Made by a program: the position numbers and the translations under genes. The notes beneath the pieces were generated by a model, which saw only the letters and a program-made list of their open reading frames with translations, had not been told where the DNA came from and ran no database searches. Below, in pieces: positions 35,451 to 44,970 of a stretch of DNA of 64,000 bases. This DNA is from Thermoanaerobacter sp049701115. GTDB lineage: Bacteria > Bacillota > Thermoanaerobacteria > Thermoanaerobacterales > Thermoanaerobacteraceae. The stretch is from NCBI RefSeq assembly GCF_049701115.1, contig NZ_JBNATX010000003.1:28619-92618 (forward strand). The letters run 5' to 3'. The first letter of the stretch is position 1. Each line of letters opens with the position of its first letter.

Positions 35451-35483
35451 ATAAATCACTCCTTAAAATCTAAAAGAAAAAGG

Positions 35484-37235
35484 TCATTTTATGTTCACAA
35501 TTCCTTTATACACTAGTCCTCTTGTGGTGTCAACAGTTATAGTCATTCCATCTTGAAGTTTTGATGTTGCTCCTTCACATCCAACAATTACAGGAATCCC
35601 AAGGTTGAGGCCAACGATAGCAGCATGGGAAGTAAGTCCGCCCTCTTCTGTTATAATAGCAGAAGCCTTTTCGATAAATGGCATAAATTCTCTTTCTGTT
35701 TTAGTCGTAACAATTATGTCGCCCTCCTTAAACTTATCTTTGTCTTTAGCTAGGTCTTTTATTACACATACATTGCCTGTGGTAGATTTTGAACCAACAC
35801 CAATCCCTCTTAAAATCACATCCCCTACTATGTGCACTTTCAACATATTGGTAGTTCCAGTCATAGCAACAGGTATACCAGCGGAAATCACTACAATGTC
35901 TCCATTCTTAATGAGCCCAGCTTTTAAAGCGCTTTCTATTGCAACATCTATCATTTCGTCGGTAGTTGAGACTTCTTTCGTCACAAGCGGGTATACTCCC
36001 CAGACAATTGAAAGTTTCCTAGCTACTTGCTCACTGGGTGTAGTAGCTATGATCGGAGAAGAAGGTCTGTATCGCGATACCATTCTAGCCGTATAACCTG
36101 ATTTAGTACAAGTTATGATTGCCGAAGCTCCTATATCCCTTGCAGTAGTACAAGTTGCATGACTTATGGCATTGGTTATAGAAACATTTCTTGCACCACT
36201 TCCTCCCACGATGTCTCTGTACTGGACGTAAACCTCTGTCTTTTCAGCAATTCTTGCCATCGTTTCAAAAGCTTCTACAGGATACTTGCCCTGGGCCGTC
36301 TCACCTGACAGCATTATAGCATCTGTTCCATCTAAAATAGCATTGGCCACATCCGTAACTTCTGCGCGGGTGGGACGGGGATTCCTCATCATGGAATCCA
36401 GCATTTGGGTAGCTGTAATAACCGGTTTTCCAGCCTCATTGCACTTTTTTATAATCATTTTCTGCACTATCGGTATTTCTTCCAAAGGTATTTCAACTCC
36501 CAAATCCCCTCGAGCCACCATTATGCCGTCAGACACCTTTATTATTTCGTCTATGTTTTCTACTCCTTCTCTGTTCTCTATCTTCGCTATTATTTGTATG
36601 TGGTCTGCCTTATTATCCTCAAGGAGCCTTCTTATGGCAAGTACATCTGCGGCTTTTCTCACAAAAGAAGCCGCTATCATGTCTATGCCCTTTTTTATGC
36701 CAAATTGGATGTCATCTATGTCCTTTTGAGTCAAGGCAGGAAGGTTTAGCTTAACCCCGGGTACATTTACTCCTTTATGGTCACCAAGAAATCCAGAATT
36801 TTCTACTAAACAAACTATATCCGTGTCCTTTACTTCCATGACTCTCAGGGAAATCAAACCATCGTCAATTAAAATTTGGGTTCCTTTTGAAACATCCTGA
36901 GGCAATCCTTTATAAGAAACGCTGACATATGTCTCATCTCCTACTACATCTTCTGTAGTAAGTGTAAAAGTTTGGCCTTCTTTTAATTCTACTCCTCCAT
37001 TTTTAAATTTCCCAATTCTTATTTCGGGGCCCTTGGTATCAAGCAAAATAGCTACAGGAAGCCCTAGTTCTTCTCTTATTTTCTTTATGTTATCTATTCT
37101 TGCTCCGTGTTCTTCGAAATCACCGTGAGAAAAATTAAGTCTGGCAACGTTCATTCCTTTCTCTATCAGCTTCCTCAATATGTTGTAATCCTCGCTTGCA
37201 GGTCCTATTGTACAAACTATCTTTGTTCTTCTCAT
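35484..37235 (-). CDS. pyk: Pyruvate kinase with C-terminal PEP-utiliser domain
   Basis: Last ATP-forming step of glycolysis. 583 aa, about 110 longer than the basic enzyme. The catalytic barrel has RTKIVCTIGPAS, NFSHGD, IAKIENREGVENIDEI (Lys/Glu metal site), and MVARGDLGVEIPLE. The effector domain runs from about 360 to 475. The extra C-terminal domain carries LTSHAAIVG, the phosphohistidine swivelling fold of PEP synthase and PTS enzyme I, as in Bacillus/Geobacillus. Its His is retained, though its role is unknown. It lies 21 bp after pfkA in one operon. Confidence 0.97.
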   Translation of the reverse strand: MRRTKIVCTIGPASEDYNILRKLIEKGMNVARLNFSHGDFEEHGARIDNIKKIREELGLPVAILLDTKGPEIRIGKFKNGGVELKEGQTFTLTTEDVVGDETYVSVSYKGLPQDVSKGTQILIDDGLISLRVMEVKDTDIVCLVENSGFLGDHKGVNVPGVKLNLPALTQKDIDDIQFGIKKGIDMIAASFVRKAADVLAIRRLLEDNKADHIQIIAKIENREGVENIDEIIKVSDGIMVARGDLGVEIPLEEIPIVQKMIIKKCNEAGKPVITATQMLDSMMRNPRPTRAEVTDVANAILDGTDAIMLSGETAQGKYPVEAFETMARIAEKTEVYVQYRDIVGGSGARNVSITNAISHATCTTARDIGASAIITCTKSGYTARMVSRYRPSSPIIATTPSEQVARKLSIVWGVYPLVTKEVSTTDEMIDVAIESALKAGLIKNGDIVVISAGIPVAMTGTTNMLKVHIVGDVILRGIGVGSKSTTGNVCVIKDLAKDKDKFKEGDIIVTTKTEREFMPFIEKASAIITEEGGLTSHAAIVGLNLGIPVIVGCEGATSKLQDGMTITVDTTRGLVYKGIVNIK

Positions 37236-37256
37236 AACTTCACTCCTTAAAAATTT

Positions 37257-38222
37257 TTATATAGAGAGGATTTTGCTGAGTTCATAGAGTTTTCTGTTGA
37301 ATTCCTTTTTCATTGAAAGTGCCTCATCTATATCGTCATCGACAATCTGGTTGTTTCTTATGCTTATTACCCTCTTTGTCTTATTTTCAAGGAGAAGCTC
37401 TACAGCCCTTGCCCCCATCTGACTTGCCAAAATCCTATCAAAAACAGTGGGAGCACCTCCCCTTTGGATGTGTCCAAGTATTGTGTACCTTAAATCCAGC
37501 TTTGGAAGCCTTTCTTTTATCATCTTTGCTAATTCTGGAGCACTCATAACTCCTTCTGCCAATACTATTATATGGTGCAGCTTTCCTCTCTTTATTCCAT
37601 AAGTTATTTTATCACATATTTCATCTATACTCCATTCCATTTCAGGCAAAATTATCATCTCTGCTCCACCAGCAACCCCCGCATAAAGAGCGATATATCC
37701 CGAATTTCTGCCCATTACTTCGATTATATTGGCTCTTTCATGAGAAGTCGCTGTATCCCTAACTTTGTTTATGGCATCTATCACAGTATTGCAGGCAGTA
37801 TCAAATCCAATGGTATAATCCGTACAAGGAATGTCATTGTCAATAGTCCCAGGAATACATATAGTATTGACATTCCACTCCTCACTTAAAAGCTGGGCTC
37901 CTCTAAAAGAGCCATCCCCTCCTATAACCACAAGTCCATCGATTCCGTGTTTTTGTAAAGTCTCATACGCTTTTTTTCTCACTTCTTTTTGCTTAAACTC
38001 TTCACAGCGGGCAGTTCGTAAAATTGTACCACCTCTTTGTATTATATCTCCCACTGAAGAAAGCTCTAAATCTATTATCTCATCCTCTACAAGACCAGCA
38101 AAACCTCTCATAACACCTTTAACCTTAAGCCCATAATAGATCCCTGTCCTAACTACGGCTCTAATGGCCGCATTCATCCCAGGTGCATCTCCACCGCTTG
38201 TCAGTATTCCAATAGTTCTCAT
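37257..38222 (-). CDS. pfkA: 6-phosphofructokinase (ATP)
   Basis: Fructose-6-phosphate to fructose-1,6-bisphosphate. 321 aa, bacterial PfkA size. It has GILTSGGDAPGMNAA (ATP site), VIGGDGSFRGA with Gly-Asp-Gly typical of ATP rather than pyrophosphate use, PGTIDNDI with catalytic Asp, and MGRNSGYIAL. The ATG at 38222 follows GGAGGG by 6 nt; a GTG directly upstream is within the spacing. First enzyme of the pfkA-pyk operon. Confidence 0.96.
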   Translation of the reverse strand: MRTIGILTSGGDAPGMNAAIRAVVRTGIYYGLKVKGVMRGFAGLVEDEIIDLELSSVGDIIQRGGTILRTARCEEFKQKEVRKKAYETLQKHGIDGLVVIGGDGSFRGAQLLSEEWNVNTICIPGTIDNDIPCTDYTIGFDTACNTVIDAINKVRDTATSHERANIIEVMGRNSGYIALYAGVAGGAEMIILPEMEWSIDEICDKITYGIKRGKLHHIIVLAEGVMSAPELAKMIKERLPKLDLRYTILGHIQRGGAPTVFDRILASQMGARAVELLLENKTKRVISIRNNQIVDDDIDEALSMKKEFNRKLYELSKILSI

Positions 38223-38280
38223 CACATTCCCTCCTTTTTATCCCACATGGACTTTATATGTCCCTGTTTTTTTAAAGAAA

Positions 38281-38294
38281 GCCCTTCGGGCAAA
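38281..38294 (-). terminator. Weak hairpin before pfkA
   Basis: GCCC-GAA-GGGC on the minus strand followed by TTTCTTT, just after the small-protein gene. The stem is short; it may attenuate transcription between that gene and pfkA. Confidence 0.35.
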
Positions 38295-38300
38295 AAAAAA

Positions 38301-38498
38301 TCATAATCCGTATTCAATAATGATGCTATGAGCATCTTGCGCTTCTGCCTTAGGAACTAAAACTTCACAGTAAGTACCCTTCTTATCCAATTTTTTATTA
38401 AGTGGACGCAACTTCACGAGAAAACCTTCTTTTGTCAGCACTTCTTTAACTTTTTCTGCTGTTTCCATATCTTGTGCCATGTAGACTACCGTCCACAT
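38301..38498 (-). CDS. Conserved small protein near dnaE (signal-transducer-like)
   Basis: 65 aa with an alternating beta-alpha pattern: WTVVYMAQDMETAEKVKEVL, EGFLVKLRPL, CEVLVPKAEAQDAHSII. It matches the small clostridial family that often lies between dnaE and pfkA, resembles the DUF2007 'prokaryotic signal transducing' fold, and is sometimes misnamed glutamate decarboxylase. It has none of that enzyme's PLP site. AAGGAGG precedes the ATG. Role unknown. Confidence 0.78.
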   Translation of the reverse strand: MWTVVYMAQDMETAEKVKEVLTKEGFLVKLRPLNKKLDKKGTYCEVLVPKAEAQDAHSIIIEYGL

Positions 38499-38566
38499 AA
38501 AATTTCCTCCTTAGAGTTTCTAGATAATATTTTAATCTATTTTCTTTCACTTATCAACTTGAAAAA

Positions 38567-41500
38567 TCACATCACTTTCACATTTTCTTTCCCCACAATC
38601 CCCTCAAGTTCCTCGATTAGCTTTTCACTGCCATTTACCCATAAATCTCTATTAGCTGCAAGAAGTTTGCTGTTAACCTTCAAAACAACAGGCATATTAC
38701 CCGGTGCTTTTTTCAGCACTTCTTTAACCTCCTCAATTTTTGAAGAATCTTCCATATTTATATAAAGCTTTTTTACTATTACCTCTGACAAAAGCTTTAT
38801 TTCATCGCAAAGAATTTTAGGCTCTTCTTCCTCTTTTAAACTCACTTTTCCTTTCACTAAAACAATCTTATCTTCTTTTATCAAGGAAGAATACCTCTCG
38901 TATACCGTAGGAAACACTATGATTTCTACAGTACCGTACATATCTTCTAAAGTAACAAAAGCCATTATATTACCATTCTTTGTAAATTTAACTTTTTTGG
39001 CAACTATAACCCCCGCTATCTTAACTTCCTGATTATCCCGTAACTTCAATGTAAACATCTCTTCATCAGGACTTATCTTGAAATCTAAAGTAGTAACGTT
39101 TGTAACTTTGGGTATGTCTTGTGCATACTCCTCCAAGGGATGTCCACTTATATAAAGACCTAACGTCTCTTTCTCCATTGAGAGAATTTTGCTCTTTGGA
39201 TATTCCTCCATATCGGGAAACTCAAAATCAATCTCTTTAGAATCCTTTGCTACTTCAAACAACGAAATTTGCCCTTCAATAGCGCTGCTTCTGGCCTTTT
39301 TTACGCTTTCCATAAGTTTATCATAAGAATGAAGAAGTTGAGCTCTCTTTACTCCCAAAGAAGAAAAAGCTCCAGCTTTAATCAAACTTTCAATCGCCTT
39401 TTTATTGATCTGTGTCTCCTGCATTCTCTCGAAAAAGTCAACTACAGACCTAAATTTTCCTCCCCTTTTTCTCTCCTTCACAATTTCCTCCGTAACATTG
39501 ACCCCCACGTTTTTGACAGCACTCAATCCAAATCTTATCTTATCCTCCACAACAGTAAAATAAGATTCACTCTCGTTTATATCGGGAGGCAATACTTTTA
39601 TACCCATTTTTTTACATACCTGAACATAGAAAGCAATCTTATCAAGATTGTCCACAAAGCTGTTTAAAAGAGCTGCCATAAATTCTACTGGAAAATATCT
39701 TTTTAAATAGGCCGTCTGATAGGCTATTACTGCATACGCTGCAGCGTGAGACTTGTTAAACGCGTAATTTGCAAATTCTAACATTTGGTCAAAAAGTCTA
39801 TTTGCTGTCTCTTCATCGAGCCCATTTCGGAGAGCACCCGGTACCACTACATTTCCCTTCTCATCAACTATCCCGTAGATAAAATTCTTTCTCTCCTGCT
39901 CCATCACATCCATCTTCTTCTTGGCCATTGCTCTTCTTACCAAATCTGCTCTGCCAAGAGAATAGCCAGCTACATCTCTGACGATTTGCATAACCTGTTC
40001 CTGATACACCAAAGATCCATAAGTCACTTCCAATATCGGTTTCAAAATTGGGTGCTCATACTCTATTTTTTCTGGGTTATTTCTATTAGCAAGATATTTA
40101 GGAATCTGATCCATAGGACCAGGTCTGTAAAGAGATATGCCAGCAATTATATCCTCCAGATTCTTAGGCTTAAGCTCTGTCATAAACTGTTTCATACCAG
40201 AAGACTCTAATTGGAAGACCCCTTCTGTTTCACCCCTCGAAATAAGTTCATAAACCTTGGGGTCTTCATAGTCTAGAGAATCTAAATCTATATCAATTCC
40301 CCTGTTTTTCTTGACCATCTCAATAGTATCTCGTATCACAGTAAGAGTCCTCAACCCCAAAAAATCCATCTTCAAAAGGCCTAGCTCTTCTAAGGTAGTC
40401 ATAGGAAACTGGGTTACAATAGAATCATCGTTTTTTTGCAAAGGCACATGATTTACAAGTGGTTCCTTGGATATCACGACTCCTGCCGCATGGGTAGATG
40501 CATGTCTTGGAAGCCCTTCTAAAGACCTTGAAATATCTATGAGCTGTCTCACTCTTTCCTCTTTTTCGTATCTTTCTCTAAGTTCTGGATTTAGCTCCAA
40601 AGCTTTATCTATCGTCATCCCCAATTCAAAGGGTATCATCTTCGCTATTTCATCTACTTCTGCATAAGAATACGCAAGAGCTCTTCCTACGTCTCTTATA
40701 ACAGCCCTGGCCGCCATGGTTCCAAAAGTGATGATCTGGGCTACATTTTCCTCTCCGTATTTTTTAACCACATAATTGATCACTTCTTCGCGCCTTTCAT
40801 AACAAAAATCCGTATCAATATCTGGAAGACTAACTCTCTCAGGATTTAGAAACCTCTCAAATAGTAAATTGTACTTTATAGGATCTACATTGGTAATACC
40901 TAAAGTATAGGCTACTAAGCTCCCAGCAGCAGAACCTCTACCCGGCCCCGTTATTATGCCATTGTCCTTCGCAAATTTTATGAAATCCCAGACTATCAAA
41001 AAATAGTCCACATAACCCATATCTTTTATGACTGAAAGCTCATACTCCAATCTATCGATTATCTCTTTATCAGGATTTTTATATCTCTTGTAAAGCCCCT
41101 CATAACAGAGATTTCTCAAATACTCAAAAGAGTTCTCACCCTCAGGCAAATCATATTTAGGAAGTTTGATTTTATTAAATTCAATCTCCACATTGCACAT
41201 ATCCGCAATTTTTTCTGTGTTTTCTAAAGCATCCTTACAACAAGCAAAAAGTTCTTCCATTTCCTGAGGAGACTTAAGGTAAAACTCTTCTGTAGGGAAA
41301 ACCATTCTGTCTTCATCTTTAATCGTCTTCCCTGTCTGTATGCAAAGGAGAACTTCATGGGCTTTGGCATCTTTTTTCTCTAAGTAATGGACATCATTTG
41401 TGACAACTAACGGTATCCCCGTCTCTTTCGACATTCTTATAAGCTCTTTATTAACTCGTTTCTGCTCCAAAATTCCATGGTCTTGAAGTTCTAAATAGAA

Positions 41501-42004
41501 ATTCCCTCTCCCGAAGATAGAATCATAAAAGAGTGCCACTTCCTTTGCCCTTTCATAATCTCCCCTTAAAATCAAGGAGGGAATCTCCCCTGCAAGACAA
41601 GCACTTAAAGCTATTAAACCTTCGCTATGTTTTTTTAAAAATTCTTTATCCACACGAGGTTTATAGTAAAACCCTTCTATAGAGGCAGCAGTCACTATTT
41701 TCATTAAATTTTTATAGCCTATCATATCCTTTGCTAAAAGCACTAGATGATAATTTTCATCGTCAATCCCATATTCCTTATCCTGCATCCTCCTGGGAGC
41801 TACATATATTTCGCATCCTATGATAGGCTTTATTCCCTGGGCTACAGCCTCTTTATAAAAATCTATGACTCCATACATGGCTCCATGGTCCGTAATTGCT
41901 ATCGCTTTCATTCCCAGTTCTTTAGTTTTTGAAATCAGGTCTTTTATCCTGCAGGACCCATCCAGTAAACTGTACTCCGTGTGAACATGAAGATGTACAA
42001 ACAT
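38567..42004 (-). CDS. dnaE: DNA polymerase III subunit alpha (DnaE)
   Basis: Replicative polymerase, about 1145 aa. It has an N-terminal PHP domain (FVHLHVHTEYSLLDGS) and the catalytic palm with GPGRGSAAGSLVAY and PDIDTDF (two catalytic Asp). Helix-hairpin-helix elements lie near 830-900, and a C-terminal OB domain follows (VKIAGVIVAKKVKFTKNG). ATG at 42004 has AGGTGAT 4 nt upstream; a GTG at 42013 falls within that site. It directly follows the ytoI-like gene. The long open frames on the opposite strand here are shadows. Confidence 0.97.
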   Translation of the reverse strand: MFVHLHVHTEYSLLDGSCRIKDLISKTKELGMKAIAITDHGAMYGVIDFYKEAVAQGIKPIIGCEIYVAPRRMQDKEYGIDDENYHLVLLAKDMIGYKNLMKIVTAASIEGFYYKPRVDKEFLKKHSEGLIALSACLAGEIPSLILRGDYERAKEVALFYDSIFGRGNFYLELQDHGILEQKRVNKELIRMSKETGIPLVVTNDVHYLEKKDAKAHEVLLCIQTGKTIKDEDRMVFPTEEFYLKSPQEMEELFACCKDALENTEKIADMCNVEIEFNKIKLPKYDLPEGENSFEYLRNLCYEGLYKRYKNPDKEIIDRLEYELSVIKDMGYVDYFLIVWDFIKFAKDNGIITGPGRGSAAGSLVAYTLGITNVDPIKYNLLFERFLNPERVSLPDIDTDFCYERREEVINYVVKKYGEENVAQIITFGTMAARAVIRDVGRALAYSYAEVDEIAKMIPFELGMTIDKALELNPELRERYEKEERVRQLIDISRSLEGLPRHASTHAAGVVISKEPLVNHVPLQKNDDSIVTQFPMTTLEELGLLKMDFLGLRTLTVIRDTIEMVKKNRGIDIDLDSLDYEDPKVYELISRGETEGVFQLESSGMKQFMTELKPKNLEDIIAGISLYRPGPMDQIPKYLANRNNPEKIEYEHPILKPILEVTYGSLVYQEQVMQIVRDVAGYSLGRADLVRRAMAKKKMDVMEQERKNFIYGIVDEKGNVVVPGALRNGLDEETANRLFDQMLEFANYAFNKSHAAAYAVIAYQTAYLKRYFPVEFMAALLNSFVDNLDKIAFYVQVCKKMGIKVLPPDINESESYFTVVEDKIRFGLSAVKNVGVNVTEEIVKERKRGGKFRSVVDFFERMQETQINKKAIESLIKAGAFSSLGVKRAQLLHSYDKLMESVKKARSSAIEGQISLFEVAKDSKEIDFEFPDMEEYPKSKILSMEKETLGLYISGHPLEEYAQDIPKVTNVTTLDFKISPDEEMFTLKLRDNQEVKIAGVIVAKKVKFTKNGNIMAFVTLEDMYGTVEIIVFPTVYERYSSLIKEDKIVLVKGKVSLKEEEEPKILCDEIKLLSEVIVKKLYINMEDSSKIEEVKEVLKKAPGNMPVVLKVNSKLLAANRDLWVNGSEKLIEELEGIVGKENVKVM

Positions 42005-42013
42005 ATTTATCAC

Positions 42014-43321
42014 CTAAACCATTTTAATTCTTTTAAAAAGCCTGACAGACATCAATGCCTTCGCAATCTCTTCCTTTTCATGTATTATCCCTATTTCAAC
42101 TTTACTAAAATTGTTGCTCATCTCTATGACTCTGGCAGAAATCTCAATTACGTCCTCCATTTTCATCGGCTTTATAAAATACACAGAAAAATTGTCTAAA
42201 ACCGCATCGTATCTCTTGTTCTGAGTAATTGCAAAGATACCTGTTTCACACATTAACATCATGAGGGCACTGCTGCTTACAGTGCCAAATTGATTTATCA
42301 TCGTAGAAGGAACTTTTCCCTTGAATTTAATGCCATTATCTATTTTCTCCATCTCAAAGTCCTTAAATATGGTATCTTGAATAGCTTCACTTATCTGAGG
42401 CTGCTTTGACATGTAATGTAAAGCTTTAATGACATCTTCTCTACTTATAAGTCCAATGAGTTCTTTCCCTCTTGTCACAGGAAGTATTTCTACATTCCAC
42501 CATATCATGAGATGGGCCGCATAAGATAAAGTAGTAGTATCTGTAACAAAGACTGGATTGGGTGTCATTATATCTCCTATTTTATCATCCTCGTAAGCAG
42601 TTGCTACATCCCTGGATGTCACCATCCCTACCAATATCCCTTTAGAATCTACCACTGGAAATCGGGTGTGTTTTGTCTCTGCATACAATTTTTTCCAATC
42701 TTTTACCGTCTGATTGGGAGTCATGTAAACGGGATTAGGGGTCATCACATCACTAACATACAAGATCCTCTTTCTGGTCATACTTTCGTTTATTGCCTTG
42801 TTTATAAGAGTAGCAACAGTAAAAGTATCATAAGAAGTAGAGATTAGCGGCAAAGAAAGCCTATCGGCCAGTTCTTTTATATGGGGTAAAGTATCAAATC
42901 CCCCCGTTATCATAACAGCCGCTCCAGCTTTCAATGCCGCCTCCTGCGCATCTTCTCTATTACCTATTATTACTAAATCCCCGGGTGTTATGTACTTCAC
43001 CATTTCTTCTATAGTCATGGCACCAATCAAAAACTTTTTGAGCTCCATCTGCATACCGCCATGTCCCCCTAATACTACTCCTTCAACCACGTTGGTTATG
43101 ACCTCATAGGTGAGCCTGTCAAACATAGGCTCTTTCTGTTTCCTCCTTATAGTTCCAACCCGAGGAATTGTAGTAACCAGCATCAGCTTTTCTGCATCTT
43201 TTATGGCTTTATAGGCGGTACCTTCACTTATCTTGAGAGCTTGCGCCAGACCTCTTACAGAAATCTTAGTTCCTTCTGGTAGTTTCTTTATATACTCCAA
43301 GACCATTTCATTTTTAGTCAT
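42014..43321 (-). CDS. YtoI-like regulator: HTH, DRTGG, two CBS domains and hotdog domain
   Basis: About 435 aa. In order: an N-terminal winged-helix segment (VRGLAQALKISEGTAYKAIKDAEKL), a DRTGG domain (to about 215), a tandem CBS pair (VMTPNPVYMTPNQ and IMTPNPVFVTDTT) for adenine-nucleotide sensing, and a C-terminal hotdog-fold domain. This is the architecture of B. subtilis YtoI, which also sits by dnaE; the function is unknown. The ATG at 43321 is preceded by AAAGGATGA; the frame opens 7 codons earlier. A terminator separates it from HPr. Confidence 0.88.
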   Translation of the reverse strand: MTKNEMVLEYIKKLPEGTKISVRGLAQALKISEGTAYKAIKDAEKLMLVTTIPRVGTIRRKQKEPMFDRLTYEVITNVVEGVVLGGHGGMQMELKKFLIGAMTIEEMVKYITPGDLVIIGNREDAQEAALKAGAAVMITGGFDTLPHIKELADRLSLPLISTSYDTFTVATLINKAINESMTRKRILYVSDVMTPNPVYMTPNQTVKDWKKLYAETKHTRFPVVDSKGILVGMVTSRDVATAYEDDKIGDIMTPNPVFVTDTTTLSYAAHLMIWWNVEILPVTRGKELIGLISREDVIKALHYMSKQPQISEAIQDTIFKDFEMEKIDNGIKFKGKVPSTMINQFGTVSSSALMMLMCETGIFAITQNKRYDAVLDNFSVYFIKPMKMEDVIEISARVIEMSNNFSKVEIGIIHEKEEIAKALMSVRLFKRIKMV

Positions 43322-43340
43322 TCCCATCATCCTTTTACAC

Positions 43341-43370
43341 AAAAAAGGTTTCTAAAAAGAAACCTTTTTT
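43341..43370 (-). terminator. Terminator after the HPr gene
   Basis: A 13-bp stem AAAAAAGGTTTCT paired with AGAAACCTTTTTT with an AAAA loop, two bases past the HPr stop. It separates whiA-HPr from ytoI-like/dnaE. Confidence 0.88.
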
Positions 43371-43372
43371 GC

Positions 43373-43639
43373 TTATTCTTCTCCAAACTTGGACTCAATG
43401 AGCTCCACCAAAGCCTTTATAGCTTCATCTTCATCGTCTCCTTCGGCACTCAATTTCACCACATTGCCTTGTGAGACTCCTAAAGACATTATTCCCATAA
43501 TACTCTTGGCATTTACTTTTTTATTGTCCTTTTCTACCCAAATCTGAGAAGAAAATTTACTGGCAGTTTGCACAAACAAAGCCGCTGGTCTTGCATGAAG
43601 CCCAGTCTTATTTTTGATTTCAATAGTAACTTCTTTCAT
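43373..43639 (-). CDS. ptsH: HPr-family phosphocarrier protein
   Basis: 88 aa. It retains both regulatory sites of true HPr: the PTS phosphohistidine in TGLHARPAA (His15-equivalent) and the HprK serine in AKSIMGIMSLGV (Ser46-equivalent). In Bacillus the gene at this position beside whiA/yvcK is crh, which has lost the histidine. Here it is intact, so the protein can serve both PTS transfer and CcpA-type signalling. Its ATG overlaps the whiA stop by one base (TAATG), so translation is coupled. Confidence 0.92.
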   Translation of the reverse strand: MKEVTIEIKNKTGLHARPAALFVQTASKFSSQIWVEKDNKKVNAKSIMGIMSLGVSQGNVVKLSAEGDDEDEAIKALVELIESKFGEE

Positions 43640-44595
43640 TACTGAACTCTCCTCTCTTTTAATTTGTTTGAAATTTCTTCAATTTTTCTGAGCCTGTGGT
43701 TCACCCCTGATTTGCCTACAGGAGGAACCAGCATTTTACCTAATTCTTTCAAGCTGAGGTCAGGGTATTTAACCCTCAGCTCTGCTACCTCTCTCAGACT
43801 CGGGGGCAAATAATCAAGTCCAACAGTTTTTTTAATGTAATTTATACTTTCTATTTGCCTCAAAGAAGCATTAATGGTTTTTGTCAAATTTGCGGTCTCG
43901 CAGTTGACTATTCTGTTCACATTATTCCTCATCTCTTTATAAATCCTCACATTTTCCAAAGTAAGAAGAGCATTGTGCGCCCCCATTATGTTTAAAAGGT
44001 CTACAATCTGTTCTCCTTCTTTTAAGTATACTACATAATTATTTTTTCTTGCAATAACCTTAGAATTCAAATTAAAAGAATTGATCAACTTGCTCAAATC
44101 TTCTCCATGTTCCAGACTGTGAGTTACAAACTCTAAATGATAAGCTTTCTCTGGGTCACTGATAGAACCACCTCCTAAAAACGCTCCTCTAAGGTATGCT
44201 TTTTTCATCTTCATTGTCCTTATAATTTTTTTATCTATTCCATAGCTTAATTTGAGATGTCCTTTTTCTTTATTTAATATTCTCGTTTCTTCCAAAATAT
44301 CTCTTACTGTCTTGCTATCACTTATGAACAGAATATATGTCAACGCTTTCTTTAAATACTTGCCTCTTCTTACCATGACTTCAGAAGATACTTCGAAAAG
44401 GTCCTTTATTAACTTGAAAGTAAGACGAGCTACTGAAGCATTTTCTGTACTCAAAACAAGTGAAAGCCTATCGTTCCCATAAAAAGATATGCTCCCCATC
44501 ATTCTGATTATGGCAGCCAGCTCTGATATCTTGCTCTCCCTATCTTCAGGATAAATTCTTGAGAGCTCGTTTTTCGTATCTGATGAGAAAGACAT
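43639..44595 (-). CDS. whiA: Sporulation/cell-division regulator WhiA
   Basis: 318 aa DNA-binding protein conserved in Gram-positives. It has an N-terminal homing-endonuclease-like fold, with KKAYLRGAFLGGGSISDPEKAYHLE in the middle, and a C-terminal HTH with LREVAELRVKYPDLSLKELGKML followed by KSGVNHRLRKI. ATG at 44595 has GAGGTGG 5 nt upstream. It has its own promoter after a terminator, and is separated by 10 kb from rapZ-yvcK, its usual neighbours. Confidence 0.95.
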   Translation of the reverse strand: MSFSSDTKNELSRIYPEDRESKISELAAIIRMMGSISFYGNDRLSLVLSTENASVARLTFKLIKDLFEVSSEVMVRRGKYLKKALTYILFISDSKTVRDILEETRILNKEKGHLKLSYGIDKKIIRTMKMKKAYLRGAFLGGGSISDPEKAYHLEFVTHSLEHGEDLSKLINSFNLNSKVIARKNNYVVYLKEGEQIVDLLNIMGAHNALLTLENVRIYKEMRNNVNRIVNCETANLTKTINASLRQIESINYIKKTVGLDYLPPSLREVAELRVKYPDLSLKELGKMLVPPVGKSGVNHRLRKIEEISNKLKERRVQ

Positions 44596-44622
44596 AAGGA
44601 CCACCTCTTTGGCTTTATCATT

Positions 44623-44628
44623 ATTATA
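44623..44628 (-). promoter_or_regulatory. -10 element for whiA-HPr
   Basis: TATAAT on the minus strand (in GTAGTATAATAATG), 28 bp before the whiA start. The -35 position falls in the T-run of the preceding terminator. Confidence 0.5.
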
Positions 44629-44640
44629 CTACATATTTTC

Positions 44641-44669
44641 GAAAAAAAAACTCCTCCTCGAGGGAGGAG
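44641..44669 (-). terminator. Terminator after the 60-aa gene
   Basis: CTCCTCC paired with GGAGGAG with a 5-nt loop, followed on the minus strand by TTTTTTTTTC. It closes the cassette that precedes whiA. Confidence 0.85.
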
Positions 44670-44697
44670 AGATAAAGAGGCAAGTTTAAAATCACAC

Positions 44698-44880
44698 TTA
44701 TTTACTTTCTCTCTTAAAGGTCTCCCCATCGGAATCCATGTAAACCTTAAGTTTCTCACGCTCTCCCGCTTCTATCAATCTTTTAATAATCTCAAGCTTA
44801 GATACATCGTAGTTAGAATAAAGTCTTTCGTAATCTTTGTAATAATAATAATCTCTTCCATACCGGGAAGTGTTTTTCAT
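44698..44880 (-). CDS. Hypothetical protein (60 aa), tyrosine-rich
   Basis: Not recognised. ATG at 44880 has AGGGGTGAT at good spacing; the frame is open 25 codons upstream without a ribosome-binding site. The N-terminal half is rich in Tyr (GRDYYYYKDYERLYSNYD) and the C-terminal half is charged and probably helical. No membrane span or cysteine. A minus-strand TATAAT at 44947-44942 may drive it separately, and a terminator follows. Confidence 0.55.
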   Translation of the reverse strand: MKNTSRYGRDYYYYKDYERLYSNYDVSKLEIIKRLIEAGEREKLKVYMDSDGETFKRESK

Positions 44881-44970
44881 ACTATCACCCCTGTTTTCTA
44901 AAAACAGAAGGGGAAAACACTCCCTTCTATTCTTTACATGTATTATACTATTCACCCCTTCTTCGATTTG

